From contig JADZBD010000002.1 in assembly GCA_020852255.1 (NCBI GenBank), forward strand, positions 514,549 through 578,548: a stretch of 64,000 bases of DNA, read 5' to 3'. How positions within the stretch are numbered: the stretch's first letter is position 1; each line of letters starts with the position of its first letter. The notes beneath the pieces are model-generated. The model saw only the letters and a list, made by a program, of their open reading frames with translations. It had not been told where the DNA came from and searched no databases. Both the position numbers and the translations under genes were made by a program. This stretch comes from Bacteroidia bacterium. GTDB taxonomy: Bacteria; Bacteroidota; Bacteroidia; JADZBD01. Below, in pieces: positions 26,668 through 35,633 of the stretch.

Positions 26668-26740
26668 GAATTTCGGGTCGCAAACCTAGCCTTTTTTTGG
26701 GTATTGGCAAAACGGGGAATAATACTTTCCTGAGGCTTCG

Positions 26741-26748
26741 TACATTTA
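26741..26748 (+). promoter_or_regulatory. -7 box variant for the MORN lipoprotein gene
   Basis: TACATTTA (last base differs from TAnnTTTG) ends 4 nt before the ATG at 26753, which implies a leaderless or near-leaderless mRNA. Confidence 0.45.
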
Positions 26749-26752
26749 TTAT

Positions 26753-27607
26753 ATGCTCATTCGTCTTGCAATTTTCCTTCTACTTTTCCTTCTTTTAGAT
26801 GCCTGCGGCGAGCAAAATGAAGGCACTAAGATTTTCCTTTATCCCGGAACGAAGAAAGTGCAAACAATTGTTCAATATGAAGACGGGAGAAGAAACGGGG
26901 CCCATAAGGAATATTACAAGAGCGGGCAGCTCAAGATGATTCGGTATTATGTGAATGACACGCTGCGTGATTCTACAATCTGGTACTACGAAAACGGGAA
27001 TTTGCAGACCATCCAGATCCTGATCAGGGGAAAAAAAGAAAGGTGCTGGAAGAATTATAATAAATCAGGACAAGTAATTTCCGAATCTCATTATGAGGAT
27101 GACCGACTCCATGGTGAAGTAGTTAAATATTCCTATAAATCGCGGAAGGTGCTGAAACGCTACAGGTACCAGCGGGGGCGCCTGGACGGGAAGCAGGAAG
27201 TGTTCTACAATAACGGCACTAAGAAAAGTGTAACGTACTATAAAGCAGGACAACCTCTTCCGGGTACGGAAGAATGGGACGGTGCCGGGAATCCCATCAA
27301 CAATAGTTTCAAAATTTATGTTCAGGAACAAAACAGGGTTAAAATGGAGAACAAACTTCGTTTTCTACTACGGCTTGAGAATCCACAGGAGTCGGATGAA
27401 GTTTACCGTGTACAGTACAACCCGAATAATAAACAGGAGTGGAGGTCAAAAGTTCTCTTGCGAAATGGCTTCTATGAACTGGAATTTTCTGTTTTCCCCG
27501 GGGATTACGTGATGGAAAATGTTAAAATTGAAGCAACCCGAAAGTCCGGGATGGGCAACACCCTATTCAGCAGCACCAGTTTTAACGCCGCGGCAAACAA
27601 TTATTAA
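26753..27607 (+). CDS. MORN/YwqK-repeat lipoprotein
   Basis: A 284-residue protein with lipoprotein signal MLIRLAIFLLLFLLLDAC, where Cys18 would be lipidated. Residues about 30-185 carry six or so MORN/YwqK-like repeats (GRRNGAHKEYYKSGQLKM, LRDSTIWYYENGNLQTIQ, RLHGEVVKYSYKSRKVLK, RLDGKQEVFYNNGTKKSV). The C-terminal about 80 residues form a separate beta domain (RFLLRLENPQESDEVYRV). Databases often name this family 'toxin-antitoxin YwqK antitoxin', but no toxin is nearby and an envelope role is more likely. It converges with the transglutaminase-like gene, with only 1 nt between stops. Confidence 0.8.
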   Translation: MLIRLAIFLLLFLLLDACGEQNEGTKIFLYPGTKKVQTIVQYEDGRRNGAHKEYYKSGQLKMIRYYVNDTLRDSTIWYYENGNLQTIQILIRGKKERCWKNYNKSGQVISESHYEDDRLHGEVVKYSYKSRKVLKRYRYQRGRLDGKQEVFYNNGTKKSVTYYKAGQPLPGTEEWDGAGNPINNSFKIYVQEQNRVKMENKLRFLLRLENPQESDEVYRVQYNPNNKQEWRSKVLLRNGFYELEFSVFPGDYVMENVKIEATRKSGMGNTLFSSTSFNAAANNY

Positions 27608-27608
27608 T

Positions 27609-29183
27609 TCAAAACTCCCTCAGCCGCTGCTGAAGTCCGAAATTTCCTGGAGCGTAGATCAATCCAGTCTGGAGCAACTGCTTCGCCCTTTTATAGTTTC
27701 CCTTTTTATAATATGCGGAGGCGCCTACAGAATAAGCACGTTCCACTAAGAACGGCTTGTAAATACTTTCCGGAATCTTCCTGCACAACTCTTCGAATTT
27801 CGCCAGGTGCATTTCTCCTTCAGAAATATTATTAAGAGCGAAACTCTTGAATGCAAGATCCAGCAGGCAGTCGGCCCTGAATCCGCTGAATCTGTTATTG
27901 GAATTCATGAATGGAAATAAATTACTGAACTCTTCACTAAGTTTCAGAAGTTCACCGGAATCCTCCGTAATGCCGGTTAATTGATCAAAGTACTCATAGA
28001 CCAGGCCATGCAATTGGGTATTGGCCGGGTTTGCATCGCAGGCTGCTTTCAGATGACCAGTAATGTATGATTTATCCTTCGAGGTCATACTGCCGATGCG
28101 CGCTAATTCATAATGAAATACAAAATCAATTTCCTTCAGCAGGGCTGAATCCTTCAATGCCGACCGAACAAGTTTATAGGATTGCTCATACATAGCATAG
28201 TCGGAACGGTTATTGAGCTGCTCCAGGGTCATCCGGTAAAAAGCGTTCCGGATATTCTCCTCTCCCACCGCCCGGTCTCCGGCTGTAAAATACCGGCACA
28301 TTATCTCCAGGTACTTCGCATCTTCCTTTCTGGTAAAATTGCAGCGGTCGAGTTCAAGTCCAAGCACCATTCGAAGAACCATGTTCTGCCTTTCCCTTTT
28401 GTACAGGTAAGCAGCTTTCATAAAATACTTTACGGAAGCGGTGTCTGCACCTGCCGCCGAGGCATACACACCGAAGTTATTATACTGCAAGGCGGCCAGC
28501 TGTATGAGGCTGATGTCTGATGAAGAAAAAAAGTAGCGGTTGAACACCTTGCTCACTGTAGACGTATCCAGTTCTTCGCGGACGATAAGTTTATTTAAAA
28601 CCATTGCACTCACATATTTCTTCATGAATTCTTCACTTACTCCTGCGTAGCCGTTCTGCGGGCTGGTTGTTTCGATGATGATCTTTTCTTTATCCGGATA
28701 CGCCAGGAGGTACACATGCTCCGGGGCTTCGTATATTTTATATGGGATACCCAGTTTTGAAAAAACAATTGCATACAATGCCGAGGCCGATACACAATTG
28801 TATGCTCCTTTTTCAAGCAGGGCGGAAAAAGAATTTTCCAGGCTGTACACCTTTAAAAAGGTGTTATGTACGTGCTGATAGACGTATTTGATCTTCTTTT
28901 TCGGCGATCGCCCGGACAGCTCCTTTTCCATTTCCCGGACACATTCATTAATTCTTTCTGTTGCGATACCCAGCGGATAACTTTTCCCGTCTGCATAAGG
29001 AGTCAGCAGAAAGGCGAGTATTTTCATTGGGTCGGTGCTGCCTGCATGATCACGAAAAAGTTCACGTTCGGCATCGTCGCGAAAGCTCAGATCAGAAAAT
29101 CGAACGATCTGTTCGTCGGTACCTGAAAACAGGGGCAGAAAACAGGCACTAGTCAACAACAGAAAAAACAGCGTTCTTAGCAT
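27609..29183 (-). CDS. Exported transglutaminase-like protein with helical repeats
   Basis: A 524-residue protein with a signal peptide (MLRTLFFLLLTSACFLPLFSG). Residues about 70-180 look like a transglutaminase-like (papain-fold) domain: Cys130 in GAYNCVSASALYAIVFSKLG and His156 in YEAPEHVYLLAY are in the correct order. The third residue is less clear, with Glu171/Glu172 in IIIETTSPQNG where the family often has Asp. Residues about 190-520 are helical, with TPR-like pairs near the C-terminus (VGASAYYKKGNYKRAKQL). Such folds act as cysteine peptidases, amidases or non-catalytic binders in the periplasm. The substrate is unknown. It lies downstream of no obvious partner; pbpC precedes it on the same strand with 56 nt between. 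Confidence 0.7.
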   Translation of the reverse strand: MLRTLFFLLLTSACFLPLFSGTDEQIVRFSDLSFRDDAERELFRDHAGSTDPMKILAFLLTPYADGKSYPLGIATERINECVREMEKELSGRSPKKKIKYVYQHVHNTFLKVYSLENSFSALLEKGAYNCVSASALYAIVFSKLGIPYKIYEAPEHVYLLAYPDKEKIIIETTSPQNGYAGVSEEFMKKYVSAMVLNKLIVREELDTSTVSKVFNRYFFSSSDISLIQLAALQYNNFGVYASAAGADTASVKYFMKAAYLYKRERQNMVLRMVLGLELDRCNFTRKEDAKYLEIMCRYFTAGDRAVGEENIRNAFYRMTLEQLNNRSDYAMYEQSYKLVRSALKDSALLKEIDFVFHYELARIGSMTSKDKSYITGHLKAACDANPANTQLHGLVYEYFDQLTGITEDSGELLKLSEEFSNLFPFMNSNNRFSGFRADCLLDLAFKSFALNNISEGEMHLAKFEELCRKIPESIYKPFLVERAYSVGASAYYKKGNYKRAKQLLQTGLIYAPGNFGLQQRLREF

Positions 29184-29239
29184 ATAGCAACAGCCGGCAT
29201 TACGTTCAACTGCTAAAATAATGCGATTTCGGCTGGTAC

Positions 29240-31591
29240 CTACTCTTCCACTTCAAATTCCTGTGATACAGTAACCCCGTAATCATCTACCAGAGTGATG
29301 ATATGACTACCTGGTCCGGGGGCTATTTCCATCTGATGAAATTCCCTGGTACTGCCAAGGAACTGATCATCCAGGTGCCAGTGCACCACGGCATCGCTGC
29401 GGCGATGTACCACCTCAAATACTGTTCTCCCCAGGCTGCCGTCTTGTGTAACCGGCACCTTAATCCTGCTCCCTTTTTTGGGATACACCACATACATATT
29501 GTTCTCCTGCTGCCGGCTCACGCAAGTGGGAAGGAAGCGCGGCAGGGTTTCGTAGGAAGGATGTTTATACTTATAATACTTCTCCATCAGCGGGGGAAGA
29601 ACGAAAAATACTTTGTGCTTCATTTTATCAACATCCTCGCATTCGCTGTCGGCCCGGTACCTTCCCGTACGGTCGAGGTGAATTAACTGATGATAGGGAC
29701 AAGCCGTAGTTCTCAGACAAGTGCGTGGTACCTCGGCATAGTCCACCGTTTCGCAATATTCTGATGCACGGTGTCCGCTCTGGCGGCAGATCCTCACCTT
29801 ATCCATATTTCTTTCAGGTTTGCGGAACCATCCATGCCTTGGCAATCCGGAAAAAACATCAAATAGCAGCGGCGCCGCAGCCTGGATACCGGTGATACCG
29901 GGTCTGCCTTCACCATCGGCATTCCCGACCCACACACCCACCACGTAACCGGGTGTTATCCCCACGGCCCAGCCGTCGCGGAACCCGAAACTGGTGCCGG
30001 TTTTCCAGGCTACTTTGCTGCTGGAAGAAAAAGCCTTCCAGTTCAAATCCGCTTCCGGCCTGTTCACTTCCACCATGGCATCGAAAGTGGTATAGATCAC
30101 CGCCGGATCCAGCAAAGGCTTAGTCTCCTTATTTTTTACCTGTCCTGTTACATAAACATTCTCTGCCCAAACACCCGGTTGGTAGACTGGATATTGCTTT
30201 AGCGTTCTGGCCATACCCGCATAAATGGTGACCAGGTCCCATAGGCTGGCTTCCGCTCCACCGAGGATCAGAGAAAGTCCATATTCATCCGGGCTTCGGT
30301 GTAAGGTGGTCATGCCCAGATGCTGCAGGCGCCGTTGAAACTTTTCCGGACCGTAGTCACTGAGCATGCGTACAGCGGGGATATTCAGTGAACGCGACAA
30401 TGCCTTGTCAGCGGAAATCGCTCCATCGTATCCGGCATTGAAATTCTTTGGTGAATATCCCCCGATATTGGTTGGCACATCCGGTACAATCATTTTCGGC
30501 ATCAGTTTTCCGTCCTGCAGCATCTCGGCGTATAAAAAGGGTTTGAGAATACTGCCTGTGCTCCTCGGCGAAGTGATAATGTCCACATCCGTTCCATGTT
30601 CTCCGGTTCCGTCCTCTGTATTTCCCACATACGCCACCACCTCGCCCTTCTCAACCGAAATTACGATCACCGCAGCATTATTGATATCATTCAGCATGAG
30701 GGTACGGTGATGCCTGTCCACCAGCTCCAGCACACGCTGCTGCAACACTACATCCACTGTGGTCCGGATCACTTTACCCTTTTGCCCGTCTGCTATCGCT
30801 TTTTGAAGTAAATGTGGTGCATATTTTGGGAGAGGAAATGGTTTTTGAGGAAGAGGTTCGGCAATGGCCAGCTCATAACCTGTACTGTCAATAATTTTCG
30901 CGTCCAGCAGCCCTTTGAGTAGTCGGTTTCTCTTCTTCCATAGCTTGTCCTGATTCTTGCCGGGATAGATGAGTCCGGGTGAATTGGGCAATACAGCCAG
31001 CGTAGCGGCTTCCGCCCATGAAAGATGTTCTGCCTTTCTTCCGAAATAACGCCAGGCCGCCGCGTCCAATCCTACCACATTCCCGCCGAAAGGAGCATGA
31101 GAAACATACATCGCGAGAATCTCCTCCTTACTGTAGCGCATTTCCATTCTCAAAGCCCACAGCATTTCCACTCCCTTTTCCCAAAGATTTCTCGAACGGT
31201 TGCCGCGCACAATACGTGCCAGCTGCATGGTAAGCGTACTTCCTCCGCTGACAATTCTTCCTGCGGAGATATTCTGCCTGGCCGCCCGTCCAAGAGAGCG
31301 CAGGCTGATGCCGGGATGATCAAAAAAATTACGATCCTCAAACCGGATAATACATTCCCTGAACTTCACCGGCACTTCCGGATTTTCCGGAAAACGCCAC
31401 TGTCCGTCGTCCGCGATTTTTGCCGAAAGTAAATTCCCTTCCCTGTCTAACAAAATAGTGCATGTGGGGGAAGTAAACAGACGTTCCGGAAGACAATGAT
31501 AGAACCAGAAGGAAAAAATCAAACCAATGACCAGTATAGGATATTTCCATTTCCATATCCACCGGCCTGTATTTCGAAAAAAATTTCTCAT
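29240..31591 (-). CDS. pbpC: Penicillin-binding protein 1C, bifunctional glycosyltransferase/transpeptidase
   Basis: A 783-residue inner-membrane enzyme. It has an N-terminal helix (KYPILVIGLIFSFWFYH) and a GT51 transglycosylase domain about 45-220 with FEDRNFFDHPGIS (catalytic Glu85) and GGSTLTMQLAR. The transpeptidase domain has SxxK at Ser347-Lys350 (STGSILKP), SLN at 401-403 and KTG at 530-532 (WKTGTSFGFRDGW). A BiPBP_C domain covers the last about 90 residues. It polymerises and crosslinks peptidoglycan in the periplasm. The ATG at 31591 is preferred over the TTG-led extension to 31654, because TAACTTTG lies 8 nt before it. Confidence 0.93.
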   Translation of the reverse strand: MRNFFRNTGRWIWKWKYPILVIGLIFSFWFYHCLPERLFTSPTCTILLDREGNLLSAKIADDGQWRFPENPEVPVKFRECIIRFEDRNFFDHPGISLRSLGRAARQNISAGRIVSGGSTLTMQLARIVRGNRSRNLWEKGVEMLWALRMEMRYSKEEILAMYVSHAPFGGNVVGLDAAAWRYFGRKAEHLSWAEAATLAVLPNSPGLIYPGKNQDKLWKKRNRLLKGLLDAKIIDSTGYELAIAEPLPQKPFPLPKYAPHLLQKAIADGQKGKVIRTTVDVVLQQRVLELVDRHHRTLMLNDINNAAVIVISVEKGEVVAYVGNTEDGTGEHGTDVDIITSPRSTGSILKPFLYAEMLQDGKLMPKMIVPDVPTNIGGYSPKNFNAGYDGAISADKALSRSLNIPAVRMLSDYGPEKFQRRLQHLGMTTLHRSPDEYGLSLILGGAEASLWDLVTIYAGMARTLKQYPVYQPGVWAENVYVTGQVKNKETKPLLDPAVIYTTFDAMVEVNRPEADLNWKAFSSSSKVAWKTGTSFGFRDGWAVGITPGYVVGVWVGNADGEGRPGITGIQAAAPLLFDVFSGLPRHGWFRKPERNMDKVRICRQSGHRASEYCETVDYAEVPRTCLRTTACPYHQLIHLDRTGRYRADSECEDVDKMKHKVFFVLPPLMEKYYKYKHPSYETLPRFLPTCVSRQQENNMYVVYPKKGSRIKVPVTQDGSLGRTVFEVVHRRSDAVVHWHLDDQFLGSTREFHQMEIAPGPGSHIITLVDDYGVTVSQEFEVEE

Positions 31592-31599
31592 TGACCTTA

Positions 31600-31607
31600 C
31601 AAAGTTA
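31600..31607 (-). promoter_or_regulatory. -7 box for pbpC
   Basis: TAACTTTG on the minus strand is an exact TAnnTTTG match and ends 8 nt before the ATG at 31591. It lies inside the longest pbpC reading frame. Confidence 0.55.
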
Positions 31608-31672
31608 ATCAGAACCGGCAGGCTCATACCCGTTGATGAGCGAACGGAAAACACGGACTATCAAGCGTTTTG

Positions 31673-31680
31673 TATCTTTG
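31673..31680 (+). promoter_or_regulatory. -7 box for the sensor kinase gene
   Basis: TATCTTTG is an exact TAnnTTTG match, 22 nt before the ATG at 31703. Confidence 0.55.
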
Positions 31681-31702
31681 ATTAAGCGCCGGAATTCAGA
31701 AA

Positions 31703-34700
31703 ATGCGGATCTCGCAACTCATATACATCCTACTGCTGTTCAGTAGTTTACAACTCACGGCACAGCAGTACAATTTTTCACGTTTATCCCTGGAGGATGG
31801 GTTGGCGCAAAGCCAGGTTTGGACGATGCTGCATGACCGGCGCGGTCAGGTATGGATGGGCACACGGGGAGGCGGAATTTCCGTGTATAACGGAATGGGT
31901 TTTAAAACATACACCCGCAACGACGGACTTCCCAACAACCATATCTGGAGCATTGCAGAGGACAGTGAAGGCAATATATGGGCAGGTACGGATGAAGGGC
32001 TGGTACGTTTCAATGGACTCTATTTCGAGAAAATAAATCCGACCGCCGCAGATCTTATCAAAGAGATCCAGTCACTGGCATTTGATGCCGGCGGAACACT
32101 CTGGATCGGTACCGTGAATTCCCTGGTTCTGTTCAACGGGACCAGCTTCCGCGTGATCCGGGATGAAAACGGGAAGGATTTGAAAAATGTTTCCAGTATC
32201 CTTCACACAGAAGAAGGCGCGCACTGGGTGGGAACATCGGACGGTTTGTACGAATGCAGCAACACCGGTGTAAAAAAAAGGTACGGTAAAAAAGAAGGAC
32301 TCCTGGATTCACAGATCCAATCGCTCTGCGCAGATGCGAAGGGAAATATATGGATAGGAACCTACGGCGGGGGGGTGTACATTTTCAATGGTAAACGCAT
32401 TTATCGACCTGAAGACGCGCATGGGCTGCGTTCCAGGATCGTGCATCATCTTTTCTTTGATTCAAAAAAAACGGTTTGGATATCCACCCAGGAAGACGGT
32501 CTATTTCGGTTCAACCCTGCTGACAGCAGCATTTTGCATCTGACACAGAAGGATGGACTGAGCGTTGATCACGTGAGGGTTACCAGTGAAGACCGATGGG
32601 GAAATTACTGGATAGGAACCTCGGGCGGCGGGGTGAATAAATACAGTGGTCAGAAATTCATCCGATACGACCAGGGAAACGGGTTACCTGACAAATTCAC
32701 AGGATCCGTACTGATGGATTCCGAAGGACGGGTATGGACCGGTGCAGGAAGTAAAGGCATTTGCGTTCTGGACAGCGGCCTATTCAGAAATTTTTCCTCT
32801 CAGAATTCCTTCAAAGATGTGAAAGTTCGTTCCATTCTGGAGGGACCCGGTAAGCATATTTGGTTAGGAACGGAGGGGAATGGCATTTTCATTCACGATT
32901 CAGGCACATTTATTCCCGTGCGGGAGCTCAATGGCAAGTTCATCAAAGACATGCTGATGGACGACAGTTCCCGCGTGTGGGTAGCTACAGCCGGGGGTGG
33001 GATATTTATCCTAACCACAGACTCTACCCATATGATGGTGGAAGAATTTCAGACAATTACCACACGAAAGGGGCTTCCAACTAACCGGATCAATGCTCTG
33101 CACCTCGACCGCAAAGGAAGGATTTGGTTTGCCACGGACCAGCACGGTGCCGGTTATATCCGTAACGATTCGGTATCGCTTATTTACGACCGTAGCAATG
33201 GATTATCGTATGACGAAATTAATTGCATTTCAGAAGACAAATACGGGAACATCTGGCTGGGAACATCTGAGAAAGGTATCAATATCGTACCGGAGGATGG
33301 GAATACGGACGGCATAGATACTATTGACCTGAATGACGGACTGACAGGATCCAATGTGTATTTTCTGGTGCCGGACACCAGCGGCAATATGTACGTTGGC
33401 GCCGGCCGCGGGGTAGATTATCTCATCATGTCCCCTTCCGGAAAGATCACTTCGATCCGTCATTTAAAATTCGGCGAAGGACCCTCCGGAGTTGAAGCTT
33501 CGCTCAATGCTGCAATCCTGGACACGAAACAGAATCTGTGGTTCGGCACAGGAACCGGCCTTATATGTTATTTTCCAAACAGTAGCATAAAGAATACGGT
33601 TGCGCCTGTTCTGGCTGTCACAGGAATTCAGATTTTTTATAAGCCCGTGATGGAGACCCGTTTCGCCGGCCGCCTGGGAAGCTGGTTTACTCCAGGCCTC
33701 CATTTGATTTTAAATCCCGATGAGAATCATGTAGGATTTGAATTCTTCGCCGTGAATATGCCTGCACCGGAGGCGGTAATGTATTCCTGGATTCTGGAAG
33801 GCATGGAAAAAAAATGGTCGCCGTACACACATAACCGGAACGTTACCTATTCTAACCTTCCTCCCGGCGACTACACATTCCGCCTGAAAGCGGTGAACGA
33901 AGAAGGTATTGAATCGGAGGAATTACAAAGTATTTCATTCACAGTGCTTCCCCCGTTTTGGAGAACCTGGTGGTTCATTGCACTGATCACCGGATCAGGA
34001 GCAGGCGTTATTGCGCTGGTATTTTACCTGCGGCTGTCTGTAGTAAAACGCCGCTCGGAATTATTGAGAAAGCAGCTGGAAATGGAAAAGAACACGCTGG
34101 AATTGGAGCAGAAAGCGTTGCGTTTGCAGATGAATCCACATTTCATCTTTAATGCTCTGAACTCGATTCAGTCTTTGATTTCGCAAAAGGACGAAAAGAC
34201 GGCACGACTCTATCTGGCAAAATTCTCCAAACTGATGCGAATGATTCTGGATAATTCCAGGCAGAGCAGTATTTCGTTGCTGACTGAAATACAGACTTTA
34301 GAGCATTACCTGTCCATTGAAAAATTCTGTTCAGACGACAAATTCGAATATTCGATCCGTTGCGACGAACACATTCCGAAGGACGAGATTTATATTCCAC
34401 CGATGTTACTTCAGCCGTTCGTGGAAAATGCGGTGATTCACGGAATTCGTTATCTGGACCGGCCGGGTAAAATTACGATCACCTTTTCGCTGGACGGTCC
34501 GATTCTTGAATGCCGCATCAGCGACAATGGAGTAGGCAGAACAAAAGCCATAGAGATTCGTTCGCAGCAGGCCGAGCATCATAAATCAACCGCGCTTATT
34601 GTAACACAGGAGCGCCTCGATTTACTGAATCAAAATTCCGGCGTCCAATCACTGGAGATCAATGATCTCACCGAAAACGGAAAACCTACAGGCACCTGCA

Positions 34701-34723
34701 TCGTCATTCGTATTAAACAATAA
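31703..34723 (+). CDS. Reg_prop propeller sensor histidine kinase, LytS type
   Basis: A 1006-residue membrane kinase. After a signal peptide (MRISQLIYILLLFSSLQLTAQ), residues about 22-650 hold some 13 Reg_prop-type propeller strands (the repeated motif ...GNIWIGTxGGG..., for example GNIWAGTDEGLVRFNG and GNIWLGTSEKGINIV). About 660-750 is a Y_Y_Y domain (YSWILEGMEKKWSPY, YSNLPPGDYTFRLKA). A helix at about 756-777 crosses the membrane. The kinase has the LytS-type H-box with His813 (MNPHFIFNALNSIQS), the N-box LLQPFVENAVIHGI and the G-box SDNGVGRTKA. The periplasmic part probably binds a polymer or a degradation product. It pairs with the LytTR regulator 160 nt downstream. Confidence 0.92.
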   Translation: MRISQLIYILLLFSSLQLTAQQYNFSRLSLEDGLAQSQVWTMLHDRRGQVWMGTRGGGISVYNGMGFKTYTRNDGLPNNHIWSIAEDSEGNIWAGTDEGLVRFNGLYFEKINPTAADLIKEIQSLAFDAGGTLWIGTVNSLVLFNGTSFRVIRDENGKDLKNVSSILHTEEGAHWVGTSDGLYECSNTGVKKRYGKKEGLLDSQIQSLCADAKGNIWIGTYGGGVYIFNGKRIYRPEDAHGLRSRIVHHLFFDSKKTVWISTQEDGLFRFNPADSSILHLTQKDGLSVDHVRVTSEDRWGNYWIGTSGGGVNKYSGQKFIRYDQGNGLPDKFTGSVLMDSEGRVWTGAGSKGICVLDSGLFRNFSSQNSFKDVKVRSILEGPGKHIWLGTEGNGIFIHDSGTFIPVRELNGKFIKDMLMDDSSRVWVATAGGGIFILTTDSTHMMVEEFQTITTRKGLPTNRINALHLDRKGRIWFATDQHGAGYIRNDSVSLIYDRSNGLSYDEINCISEDKYGNIWLGTSEKGINIVPEDGNTDGIDTIDLNDGLTGSNVYFLVPDTSGNMYVGAGRGVDYLIMSPSGKITSIRHLKFGEGPSGVEASLNAAILDTKQNLWFGTGTGLICYFPNSSIKNTVAPVLAVTGIQIFYKPVMETRFAGRLGSWFTPGLHLILNPDENHVGFEFFAVNMPAPEAVMYSWILEGMEKKWSPYTHNRNVTYSNLPPGDYTFRLKAVNEEGIESEELQSISFTVLPPFWRTWWFIALITGSGAGVIALVFYLRLSVVKRRSELLRKQLEMEKNTLELEQKALRLQMNPHFIFNALNSIQSLISQKDEKTARLYLAKFSKLMRMILDNSRQSSISLLTEIQTLEHYLSIEKFCSDDKFEYSIRCDEHIPKDEIYIPPMLLQPFVENAVIHGIRYLDRPGKITITFSLDGPILECRISDNGVGRTKAIEIRSQQAEHHKSTALIVTQERLDLLNQNSGVQSLEINDLTENGKPTGTCIVIRIKQ

Positions 34724-34816
34724 AGCTTTAATCATTTTGGACTGCCGCTGAACAACGCATGGAAATTCTCTTTCGCACTAAAATTCGTTAGATACTATCC
34801 GGATTTAATCAAATGA

Positions 34817-34831
34817 CCAGCTTTGAGCTGG
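34817..34831. repeat. Short inverted repeat before the response regulator
   Basis: CCAGCT (34817-34822) and AGCTGG (34826-34831) flank a TTG loop. It is about 40 nt upstream of the regulator's -7 box and could be an operator, possibly for autoregulation. It is weak evidence on its own. Confidence 0.35.
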
Positions 34832-34871
34832 ATACGGTTATTTCTCAAGCAGAAAGGACCCGTAAATTTCC

Positions 34872-34879
34872 TACTTTTG
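34872..34879 (+). promoter_or_regulatory. -7 box for the LytTR regulator gene
   Basis: TACTTTTG is an exact TAnnTTTG match and ends 4 nt before the ATG at 34884. The regulator therefore has its own promoter and probably a leaderless mRNA. Confidence 0.6.
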
Positions 34880-34883
34880 CCTC

Positions 34884-35627
34884 ATGCCTTCCGCCATTAT
34901 TGTTGACGATGTAGAAAAAGCCCGCACCACCCTCCGCAGAGATCTTGAGGAGTATTGCCCTGATGTGAAGGTACTCGGGGAAGCAGGTGGAGTGAGGGAG
35001 GCAATGGCCTTACTGAAAAAATGTGATCCCGATATCGTTTTCCTTGACATTCAAATGCAGGACGGTGACGGATTTGATGTCTTGGAACAAACTTCAGAGA
35101 AGAATTTCAAAGTGATTTTTACAACTGCCTCTGATGCCCACGCCATCAAGGCATTTAAATTTTCCGCCGTGGATTACCTGCTAAAGCCGGTAGATCCGGA
35201 AGAACTTCAGAAAGCGGTCAGAAAAGTAAAAGACCAGGGGAACAAATCAGACAGTTCAATGCAGTTACTGGCAGAAGCATTAAAGAATATTAAGAAGAAA
35301 CATACCCGGATCGCCATTCATACATCTGAAAAGGTACACATGCTGGAACTGGATGACATCATCCGGATAGAAGCGGACGGTAATTACAGCCGCTTTTTTT
35401 TGACGGGTGGGAAATCGCACCTGGTAACAAAAACACTAAAAGAATACGATGACTTACTGTCCGACAGCGGATTTTTCAGAGTGCACCAAAGCCATCTCGT
35501 TAACACCAGACACATCAAAGAATTTATTAAAGCGGACGGCGGCTATCTGTTAATGACTGATAAAAGCCATGTTTCCGTCTCCACGCGTAAAAAAGCGGAG
35601 GTGATGGAAATGCTCGAGCAGCTGTAA
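34884..35627 (+). CDS. LytTR-family response regulator
   Basis: A 247-residue cytoplasmic two-domain regulator. The receiver domain (about 1-120) has the acidic pair Asp8-Asp9 (IIVDDVEKA), the phospho-acceptor Asp55 (PDIVFLDIQMQDGDG) and the conserved Lys in DYLLKPVDPEE. After a linker, the LytTR DNA-binding domain (about 140-245) shows IRIEADGNYSRFFL and FFRVHQSHLVNTRHIKEF. The pairing with the upstream LytS-type kinase is supported by position and type. Targets are unknown; LytTR sites are usually paired imperfect repeats. The gene converges with the secreted propeller protein (stops 6 nt apart). Confidence 0.94.
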   Translation: MPSAIIVDDVEKARTTLRRDLEEYCPDVKVLGEAGGVREAMALLKKCDPDIVFLDIQMQDGDGFDVLEQTSEKNFKVIFTTASDAHAIKAFKFSAVDYLLKPVDPEELQKAVRKVKDQGNKSDSSMQLLAEALKNIKKKHTRIAIHTSEKVHMLELDDIIRIEADGNYSRFFLTGGKSHLVTKTLKEYDDLLSDSGFFRVHQSHLVNTRHIKEFIKADGGYLLMTDKSHVSVSTRKKAEVMEMLEQL

Positions 35628-35633
35628 ACCTTT

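Noticed and set aside
26753..27607. Toxin-antitoxin function for the YwqK/MORN proteins (also 48517-49822)
   Set aside because: The proteins have export or lipoprotein signals, and no toxin-like partner is next to any of them.
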